Positions 55,395 through 64,000 of a stretch of DNA of 64,000 bases are shown in pieces; the stretch's first letter is position 1, and the number at the start of each line of letters is the position of its first letter. The stretch is from Trissonchulus latispiculum (lineage: Eukaryota > Nematoda > Enoplea > Enoplida > Ironidae). The position numbers and the translations under genes are program-made. The stretch is from assembly GCA_030248195.1 (NCBI GenBank), contig JASAND010000707.1, positions 29,004 to 93,003 of the forward strand, in the 5' to 3' direction. The notes beneath the pieces were generated by a model. That model ran no database searches and had not been told where the DNA came from. It was given only the letters and a program-made list of their open reading frames with translations.

Positions 55395-56204
55395 CTAAAA
55401 TAAAGAAATTTTCGTTTAGTACTTTCTGATATCAAATTTTGGGGTTATAAAAAGAAAGTAAAATCTATAGAAGTCTTCTCAAATTGATAGATTAAAAATC
55501 TCTGATGGTTACAATTTCAATTTTGCTCACCAGGGTAACCGAATTAAATTGACATGCCTGTTCGACCAAACTCAATTACTTACCAGGGAGTGCAAATTTT
55601 TACATACACTAAGATTTGGTAATTGCTCTCTTACTACCTATTCACTGTGGCATAATTTTAAGACAGCTAATTATTCTAAAATTTAACTTTCTCTTTCGTA
55701 TAAAGATGTAATAAGTTTGTTAATAGGTAGCATATACAAATATCGGATGTTATTGTAGCAAATAAACAAGTTCTAGAACAAGAAAATTCCAGTAAGTTCT
55801 ACCAATAAATAAAAAGGTTTTGTTAAAACCCGAAAGACGTATTTAGTTTGGTAAACAAAGAGAATGTGACTGGAATATTGCGTTAGACTAATATAAATTA
55901 TGTATAATATTGCCTATATGCATACTGCATGCTGATACGGACGGGGAGCGCTGGTCCTTGTCCAGACTCAAGGGCATCCTATGGGGCCGCTATAGCAAGT
56001 TCAGCCAATTCTGCTAACAGAGTTACGGCTAATGTTTCGGTGGAGAAATCAATGTTCGGTAGTTCAATCGAGCGATAGAGAAATCATCGATTGACACCGC
56101 TTGCTTGCCAATAGATGTAGGAACGCGGTCACAAAGTTAGCAGTCACAAGTATCAGAAGCAAGAAAAACATAGGAGGTGATTATTATTATTATTATTATT
56201 ATTA

Positions 56205-56252
<48 letters not shown>

Positions 56253-56377
56253 TACTACTATAAAGTAGAAGTTGACGTATTTCACAGTAACCGTAAAAGT
56301 TAACGCCTTGAACTAGGAGAACAGCAGAAAAGATCACACAGCCACTCTGTTTTGCTTTGCAAATCTTTGCTCGGGGC
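55395..56377. other. intergenic or intronic region with ATT/TTA microsatellite
   Basis: A trinucleotide run of TTA/ATT lies at about 56178-56252, with one interruption. Nothing else is recognisable. If the membrane protein has an upstream exon near 57.0 kb, this is its intron. Confidence 0.45.
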
Positions 56378-56783
56378 TAGTGTTTGAGCGGCGGCCGGCC
56401 GCCGGCCGACGACTTTTGCTCGCCGGCCGGCCGCCGGCTACCGGCCGGCCGCCGGCTACCGGCCGGCCGGCCGCCGGCTGGGACACAAATCACCAATCAG
56501 AAATTTACAAAATAGAGCAACTAAGCTTACAATGGACTCCAAATCTAGTTTTGCTACTATTTTATGTTGTGCTGTGCTATTTTTCTAAGATAATATCCGA
56601 AAATAAATATTTTAGCAGTTATAATAACAGCACTGCAAACTGCTCTAGGCGGGTAGCCGGCCGCCCGGCCGGCCGCCGGCCGGCTTACGGGCTCACCGGC
56701 CGCCGGCCGGCCGGCCGGCGATCGTCCGGCCGGCGGCCGGCCGGCAGCCGGCCGGTGAAACCCCGGCCGGCCTCAAACACTAA
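56378..56783. mobile_element. hAT-like MITE with GC-rich GGCCGGCC arms and 8-bp target duplication
   Basis: The ends are TAGTGTTTGAG and CTCAAACACTA. They are flanked by the 8-bp direct repeat CTCGGGGC (56370-56377 and 56784-56791), typical of hAT insertions. Each end has ~90-120 bp of GGCCGGCC-type repeats. The ~190-bp centre is AT-rich and lacks a transposase. Confidence 0.75.
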
Positions 56784-56791
56784 CTCGGGGC

Positions 56792-57779
56792 CACCTACTA
56801 TGGATGGGCTAGAGTTGACTTTATAGCAATGAAAGTAAAGAACACTCGATCCAAGTAGCAAGAATGAATGAAAGAAGGAAACACTGATGAAACGCTTACA
56901 ACAGCACACTACAGATAAACAAATTAGATAGCATAATGCCATAAAGCGGAGAACAATATCTAAAAATGCTACTAGAATAGGCCATTTCTGTCTCATCAAC
57001 GCAGCGCAGACTTCTGAGGGCAATTTGGGTGTAGCTCAAAACTGAAAATTCATAGCAATAGTGCACAATTGCACTATACGGAAGAAGATCTTCTTGTATA
57101 TAGTGCTATTATGCACTCTTGTTAATAGATTTAGAGAGATTTAGAGCATACAGAATTTATAACAGTGAAAGTTTAATAAGACTTGGGTGCCCACAACTCA
57201 AACAGCACAAATACTAAGAACAAATAGAAAACTGCATAGATCCAAAATACTCCTGCACAAAGATGGGTTCTCCGGAGCATGCAGAATTAAAGAAAATTAA
57301 ACATGTAGGCCATATTTATTACATCGAAAACCTAGTTTTTGCACAAAACAGGATTTTATTCTGTGAAACTGTTTCGAAAAATGGCGCAATAGCTTGACTT
57401 TTTTGTAAAGCTGTTCACGAGAATTTCGATTAAAACCAGCTGCCCCTCCAAAATAATAAGTTTAAACATGTGAAGTTTAAATTGTTTCAGGGATTCACCG
57501 GTTTTTTCTGGATAATTACAGCAAAAAGATGTCGCCACGCCCATCCTTATAACTCCGGTTCATCTTTGCAAGCCAAATTTATTTTGATAACTGCATTTAC
57601 TTGATTTATTAGGTTTAAATTATTCAAACTCTGATTCCGGTGGTTCCTTGTGACAACGTTTGTCTTATGACATAGTAGATTAGGTACGTATGTTTGTTGA
57701 GCGGTTTGAATTGATTTATTTCAGTGGCAAGTGGTAATAAAAACGGGAAGATTAAAACTGAATTGCTAGTGACATCTCT
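56792..57779. other. region 3' of the hydrolase gene
   Basis: AT-rich. A minus-strand open stretch at about 56800-57023 encodes hydrophobic helices (FLDIVLRFMALCYLICLSVVCC) and could be an exon of the neighbouring membrane protein gene, but I cannot join it by phase. A small imperfect palindrome lies at 57062-57117. The 3' untranslated part of the hydrolase gene would be at the right end. Confidence 0.35.
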
Positions 57780-60700
57780 TTATATATCATCGAATCCTCT
57801 AAATACAACGGCATGAAGCAGACTCTTTCTCGAAGCTGAGCTGGCTGTATTGGTCTTTGACATGCTTATTTCTGAATCTTCATCAAGATCAGCACTGCGT
57901 TTTTCTGCCTTTGCTATCTTCGACGTTTCAGTCTGAGCAGAGGGGCTGTCAGGTCTTAAGGATGTAATTTCTGCCGGCGGAGGTGTTAGTGTCTGAATCC
58001 AGTCGTACAAATCGGTTTTGATGATATCTTTGTAACCAGCCTATATACGAAATATGAACAGAAATGATGACATGTATGAAATATGAATGACATATAAAAT
58101 TAAAGGTTAGGTGAAGGACTGCAGTTACAATAAATAAACCATAGATAAAGATAAAAATTAGAGTTAGCATATAATTTTATTTAAATTATTGAAACATTAA
58201 CACTTGTACTTGCCTTAGAAAGAAACCATAAGAGTTAGTATGTAATTTTATTTTAATTATTGCACCAGTAACACTTGTCTTAGAAAGAGAACTGTAATTG
58301 ATACCGAAACGAAAATAATACATTGTTTTGAGCGAAAAATCTCAAATTGAAAGAGGTTGAAGTCTTCCTTCAAAACTAAAGACTTCGTGGTCTTCGTCGC
58401 GTTATGCGTAAAATGAAAGCATTAGGTGCTCGTGTTGAAAAACAGTCATTGATTGTGCGAAGGGAAATTGCCAAAAGTGTCCTCGTTTTGAACATTCGGC
58501 CCTTTTAAAAACCATCACCTCAACTAGTAACTTTTTTGGAAGAGGATTTTTTGCGACTGCCGTAATCACTCGTTTGCGGCTTGTGCTAATAACGTAGGGC
58601 AAACGAAGTTTAAAGGATAAGCGAAGGATAAACGATAAGCACAAGCAAAGTAGAGTTAACAACTAACCAAGGTTTTATGAATGAAGTTGAGAAGTCCATA
58701 ATAGTATTGCTGATAAGTATCCAAATCGTTATGTCGTCCTCCGTCAATCCAAATCGGCTCTACACTCATTGGACATCTGTTGTATAGTTCCACCCCATGT
58801 CGAAACTGGATTACTTCATCCGCTTTGCCATGAATAATTAGACACGGAGACTTAATATTTGATATCTTGTCAATGCTAAACTTAGAAACAAGTAATACAA
58901 CATAGGTTAGATATTAGGCTTAGAATGAGGATCTTTGGTCAAAGTCTTACAACAATTTCTTTAAGTTGGTACGCTTAATTTAAAGAACGTTCCTGTTTGA
59001 AGTGATCATTTTCTGTTCCAGCCAGCCAGCGAACTGCTCTCACCTGCTAATTGAATCCTACGCATGTCCGAAAGTCTGACACTGGCGAAGTGAAATATCT
59101 ACTACAAGTCTTGAATTTTGGCTTGAACTAATGTCACTTTTCGGATTTCGGATCGAAAGGTCCAACGTTCCCTTCACCTTCCCAGCCATTGTTGTTAGCC
59201 ATTATTGTTTCCTTGAACACATTGTTCCCATAAATTAGAAATTGCTTATCCTTTCACCTATAGATGCGTGGCTGGCACCAGAATGTTAAAGAGAGCGAAA
59301 ATATAAGTTAGGCATACAACTCTATATTTCTCCAAAGGATAACAGTCGTATGAATGAACAACCAAGAGTCCATAATAATTTCCCTTATATTCTAGAAGAA
59401 CTTATCTTCTTATAGGTATATAAGGGAATTATGGGCTCTTGGTACTACCTAAAGGAAACCACCACTTTAAACAGCACCATAGCCCATTCTCTCAAATAGT
59501 CTGTTTTAACATGAGTAGTAAACTAAGCACAGCTGTGTCACTTTTCCCTTCGTGGTGGTCAAACAAAGAATAAGGTACAGATAATTGTAACTTGTACAAG
59601 TCTACGAATTTGTTCAACTAGAACGTTACGACTAGACACCTCTTAAATCCATCGTGTCCGCCCAAAATGGTGTTTTGTGGATCATCCAAGAGCACTCGCA
59701 TGGCTGACATCAAGGGAGAATGAAGGATTGTAGCCTTTACTCTAATTTTGGATGCCAAGTCCACAGTCGGAACGGTTCCAATGCTTTGACCATAAAGAAT
59801 GACCGATTCAGGTGCCAAATTGAATCGACGGCACATGTAGTCATAAACAGTCTGAATATCTTCGTAGAGATTGTGCTCACTGGGCGTCCCGCTGCTTCTG
59901 CCGTAACCAGAATAGTCGTAGGCGCAAACATCACAACAGAGCATTTCGGAGAGAAAAATGGCCGGTACTATTAGTGAGCCCAGATCTTGAGCGTTCCCGT
60001 GTGAATAGAGAATGGTGAACAGAGGAAGTCGGGAACAGTGATAATAAAATGCTGCCAAGGAACCTCTTCGTTTCTTTGGCACCTTGAATCCCTCAACACA
60101 ATCCAACGTCCAGTCAGCTGCCATCAAAACTCGGTTGGCATCGATTTGTAGTAGATAGGTGTCTAAAATATCATTTCTAAAAACGTTTGCAATAATCCAG
60201 GGAACATAGCTTAGAGAGAAGGTTGAGACAAAACATTTTTACCGTGGCCAAACTTCAGTGACTTTGATTTTTGCAAAGGTCCTAATTTATACACGAATTT
60301 ATGGACCCGAAAGCGAACCAGAGTTAACGGTTCATAAACCACGACCAAAATGCAATCTGTTTGGTGCTCTTCTTTCAGGTTGCAAGAGGATGTTATGGTA
60401 GTGTAGTGAACATGAAAGATTTGGATATGAACAATATTCCAATATGGAAAACATCGGAGGCGGAGCGGTTTTATTATGCACTCAGCAGCAGCCAATCAGA
60501 TTGCAGCAGCTTACATATTCTCTTACTGGTTGAAGGGCGGTCAAATTATTTAAAATGTGAATCTAAACTGCTCTTCTACGCATTATCTGTACAAAGCATT
60601 TTCTCCGCTCCGTATGGTGGATGGATAAGGTATAAAATTTTGGCCTTTAAATTCAGCTATTTGATATTACGTAAGGAATGAAAACCAATGTATCTAAGAG

Positions 60701-61224
60701 GATACAGCGGCTTACATCTAGCTGGGTAAAAAGTATAAACTACGAACTCCTGCTCAATGTTTTTGCCGAACAATCTCCAGAGAAATGGCCTTTGCTGAAA
60801 TGCTGCAGCTGTCAAAACGAACTCATCGCAGAAGTCACGAAGGCAAGCTATTCTTCAAATTAATGCTCTAACCTGAAATTGTTCAAACTTGACCAGTTAG
60901 CCTGGTTGCGGTTCCGCCTCAAGGTTGAACAGTATCTGAGTAGCCTATTGGAAACCAGCTTACAATTGTAAATGGTTCTAGTATTGCTATATCTAAAGCT
61001 GTTAACACTTCATTCCTGATGTTTTCGGTACCTGAACCATCTCTGTATGGTTTCAGTCGATAAGTGGGTTTTGGTGGTCTGAATGCCAATTTTCTGATGA
61101 TGCAGCTGGGCCAAGGAGGGCAACAGGCTATCCAGCAACAGCTGCAAAACTGTCCAAGACAGCGTCTCAGTTTCTGCCAGCGGGACAGCGATTCGCCTTG
61201 GATTTCCAGAGCTGCATTGTTCAT
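57780..61224 (-). CDS. ABHD17-like serine hydrolase, five exons
   Basis: Exons on the minus strand: 61224-60964, 60794-60716, 60162-59640, 58875-58668, 58040-57780. Splice ends are GT-AG and phases agree (1332 nt, 443 residues). ABHD17 enzymes are membrane-anchored alpha/beta hydrolases that remove palmitate from proteins such as Ras and PSD-95. Seen here: a Cys-rich N-terminus ([20 protein letters not shown], the site that is palmitoylated in the family) followed by [11 protein letters not shown]; oxyanion region [18 protein letters not shown]; nucleophile elbow GQSIGT (Ser about residue 240); acid in [10 protein letters not shown]; and catalytic His in GGRHND. It is longer than typical ABHD17 (~290-330 aa) because of an insert before the core and an ~80-residue polar C-terminal tail ([16 protein letters not shown]). 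The short exon 2 is the least certain. Confidence 0.88.
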
Positions 61225-61843
61225 TGTTCACAAGTTCTTCGAAGAATAAGAGGATCCAATCTCAGCTTAAACCGATTTGACTAATTGTAATTGGGGTTTA
61301 CTAATTCACCAGTTTTCCATCAGTCTTGAAAGGTTGATGAGGAAAATTAAATTTTAATTTCAGTTCATCTCTGTAGTGAGATTGAACGGCTAACATTAAT
61401 TCGTGTTATCGTTATCACTAAATAATGTAAGAAACCAGCACGCAACCAGCCCAAGTTTTGAAATCAACACACTTATTGGTTGAGTATACTGGCTGAGTAG
61501 TGAGTACCTGCCAGCAGGCCTATCAAAATTCAATGCAAAGACGGTATTTATGCGCACTTTTACTTTTTATATTACACATACACCACACGCAAACATACAA
61601 ATAAAATAGGGTAGGGTCTTGCTGCACAAATTTTGTAGATCTAGGAAGAAACTAAATTAAATATTGATTCTAAATATTCTACTACTAATTTTTAAAGGTG
61701 CAGCAAAATCCTACAATCCTAGCACAATATCAGCAATGACTTTGGTTGATATCTTTGACCGTTCAGGTTAGAATAACTAGGTAAGCCCTGCCGAGGACTG
61801 CAGAGTCCTCATTGAAGGTCATGATTGGTATCCTTTGGTGAGT
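61225..61843. other. intergenic region between collagen and hydrolase genes
   Basis: AT-rich, 619 bp. It lies 5' of the hydrolase gene and 3' of the collagen gene, so it should contain the hydrolase promoter and the collagen 3' end. No defined element was recognised. Confidence 0.4.
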
Positions 61844-63319
61844 TTATCGTCGAGTGCCATCTTCAAAGAAAATGCCACCATCCAAAGCGCAATATTTGGG
61901 ACAGATTCCTTTCTCGCCAGGAGGTCCGGCAGGTCCAGGAGGTCCAGGTGGTCCGGGCTGTCCATCTTGGCCATCATTGCCTGGTGGGCCGTTGGGTCCC
62001 TTTCCTCCGGCGGGTCCAGGATTGCCGTTGTCACCAGGGAGACCTGGAGGACCAGGTGGACCATCTTCACCAGGGTCACCGGGTTCACCGGGATCACCAG
62101 GCTGTGGTGCTTCAGAGGGTGCTGGAGTGCCGGGATCTCCGGGTTCACCATCGGGTCCAGGTGGACCTTGTTGACCAGCTGGTCCTGGAGGTCCTCGGGG
62201 TCCAGGAGGAGCGTCCTGTCCGGGATTGCCAGGAGAACCAGGAGGACCGGTGTCACCTAAAAAATTAAACATGTGCACTCAGAATTAAACACTAAATAGA
62301 TAAATTAAAATTTAAATTAGCCAAACTAATACATATTAGTTGACGTCTTCATAAACGTTGTGTATACGTAGTTTCACTCAAAGTGTGATTTTGAAAATGC
62401 ATACTGTATAGAAATTGATGTAGTAGCGTGGTTGTGAAATTGTAACAAATTGGCAGTAGAATAGCTGTCATTTATTACAATGTGAAAACTACAGAACAAC
62501 TCTACATTCATGAATTTGCAGGGGTTATTAAACGTGATTCAAAGCGATGTTCCAAATAGTTAATGTTTAGACGAACTAGAAAGCTTCGATGGCACACCAG
62601 TTTAATACGGAAAAGAATATTAACTAACCGGGAGGTCCGGGAGGTCCAGGTGGTCCTGGAGGACCCTGAGGGGCATGGTGAGCAAGGAGGTGGTGGAATC
62701 ATGTCGCAAGGAGCAACCGGAGGCTTTCCTGGTTTGCCAGGTTCGCCAGGAGGTCCTGGTCGTCCTGGTTTTCCTGGGCGTCCAGGAGAACCATCAGGAC
62801 CGGGAGGTCCAGGCAGGCAACAACCTGGGCACGACAGAATAGAATGTAGTTTTATTGGACCTTTTCCAGGATTTTACTTAGTCCATAAAATTACGATCCT
62901 ACCACTGCATATCATCAGCACATTGTACGAGTATTATGACAGGAAACGTTGAGTAAATACTATGTCATTTCAATTTTATTAAGAATGTATTCCAAAACGG
63001 TCTGGGAGCTAGGTTGGCTCTCTTTCCCTTCCAGTATCGTTAATTTAAAAATTAGCCATGAGACATTGAATAGGCAATATATAAGTAATACGCACGTCTC
63101 GATTATTTCAGTGACCGCTCACAAGTTCAATAGAACTGCTACGGTCTTCTGGTTTTTTCAAAAGACTTGTTATCTGAACAACCTGCCCGCTGAACCCTCA
63201 AATCGTTCAAATCTGGCAAATTTATGAATGACATACCGTCGCACAAAGCATCTCGTGGGATTGACGATGGCTCCATAACCACCCTGTCGTCTTGTTCGAT
63301 TAGAGGCAGTAGGTACATC
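61844..63319 (-). CDS. nematode cuticle collagen, 5' end missing, one frame disruption
   Basis: Exons read on the minus strand: about 63319-63237, 62824-62629 and 62256-61844. The first carries the furin-type site [11 protein letters not shown] found before the triple helix in cuticle collagens. The second gives [11 protein letters not shown], Gly-X-Y triplets and the conserved interruption [15 protein letters not shown]. The third gives further Gly-X-Y blocks with a break (TPAPSEAPQ) and the tail [20 protein letters not shown]. These collagens are secreted by hypodermis and cross-linked into the cuticle. The second exon contains one extra base near 62669 (TGCCCCTCAGGG); without it the frame runs to a GT donor and joins exon 3 in phase. 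The exon 1 to 2 junction is out of phase as drawn, so an acceptor or a small exon is misplaced. The start codon and membrane-proximal N-terminus lie upstream and were not found. Confidence 0.85.
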
Positions 63320-64000
63320 CTTGGAGGTATGTCACTTCAGACATTATGTCTTTTTGGCTGAACCCTAGAAAAAAAGCAAGCAAAACTGACTAAAACTATA
63401 AAACAAAGATATAAATCCTATCTTGAAAAGTTACTTCATTACTACGTACATAATTTTCTATTTTATTCACTTACTCAAAAAAATTTGGGATGGCCAGATT
63501 AAAACATATTTCGTCCTTTTTAACGCGTTTGAATCCGTAATTATAAGCTTGACTTCTTATCTTTAAAGCAAATTTGGAAGTTGAAATATTTTCTCTTAAT
63601 GGCATCTATTTTCTACTGCTTTCAAAAAATATTTATGTAAATAAATATAGTTTGATAATAAACCGTTTTTAGAAGCAGAAAAATTCAAATTCACTGTTTA
63701 ATGTTTTCAATCTCGTATGTATCTAGTCAATTGTAATACAACTGAGAAGCTCAGTGACGAAAAATGTTCTTACAGATAGCAATATTCTGGTTCAATGGTT
63801 CAATTGGTTCACTTGCAATATTTGGCAAAAGGGTAGAGACAGTAAGTTAAGGTTTATGCATACTAAACTAAATATATTGTCTCCTGAAAGGCCTCATCTG
63901 AAATTAGATGTTCTTAACAATTAATGACAAAATTCTGCCAATTTTGTAGACTTCAAACATTTCGATATAATTGTTGACAGAATCTTAGAAAACAATGAAT
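63320..64000. other. upstream or intron region of the collagen gene
   Basis: AT-rich. The missing N-terminal collagen exon could be here or beyond the window edge. I found no convincing hydrophobic signal-anchor coding sequence. Confidence 0.4.

Noticed and set aside
61825..62268. Plus-strand frames of 106-147 codons over the collagen exon
   Set aside because: Mirror frames created by Gly-Pro codons; the minus strand has the cuticle collagen signature.

Overview
The window is nuclear DNA of a nematode whose genome is loaded with repeats. The strongest evidence is a split gene on the minus strand (61844-63319) for a cuticle collagen. It has the nematode arrangement of an RxxR site before Gly-X-Y blocks, clustered Cys residues between blocks, and a C-terminal tail with ICPKYC. 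Genes have GT-AG introns, and a short TTAGGC-type (nematode telomere unit) run occurs at 53434-53451. I cannot name the species.

Host genes sit at the two ends, all on the minus strand. On the left (5098-12142) is the first half of an SLC28/CNT nucleoside transporter. Its introns are full of foldback elements, MITE-like elements and tRNA-derived SINEs. Its downstream half is absent, and a truncated BEL/Pao retrotransposon (1705-4941) lies immediately behind the last exon. On the right are a four-helix membrane protein ending in a PPxY tail (54722-55394), an ABHD17-like serine hydrolase in five exons whose reading phases agree (57780-61224, 443 residues), and the collagen.

The middle (16.7-53.4 kb) is a retrotransposon complex. 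A plus-strand Ty3/gypsy-type element runs from 21789 to 53288 (31.5 kb), bounded by 479/480-bp LTRs that differ at only about five positions by eye. It has a tRNA-Arg-type primer site, gag-protease, and an intact-looking pol (RT, RNase H, integrase). About 21 kb of further sequence separates pol from the 3' LTR. That sequence holds satellites, a 1.6-kb foldback element, a second LTR plus PBS plus broken gag-protease (37646-43213), and a GC-rich cassette of extra ORFs (45742-50274) starting one base after a splice-acceptor-like site. The last ORF of the cassette ends in a domain resembling NADAR/YbiA (DUF1768), a family tied to NAD/ADP-ribose chemistry.

A divergent homologue of this last ORF lies on the minus strand at 18857-21595. 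It is interrupted by two TAG codons and is followed by its own polypurine tract and LTR-like end at 16751-16842. The NADAR-like ORF therefore belongs to a retrotransposon lineage and is not a one-off host fragment. Many ORFs in the complex change frame at G or C homopolymers, so decay and assembly indels are hard to separate. All assignments come from reading motifs by eye; no search or alignment was run.
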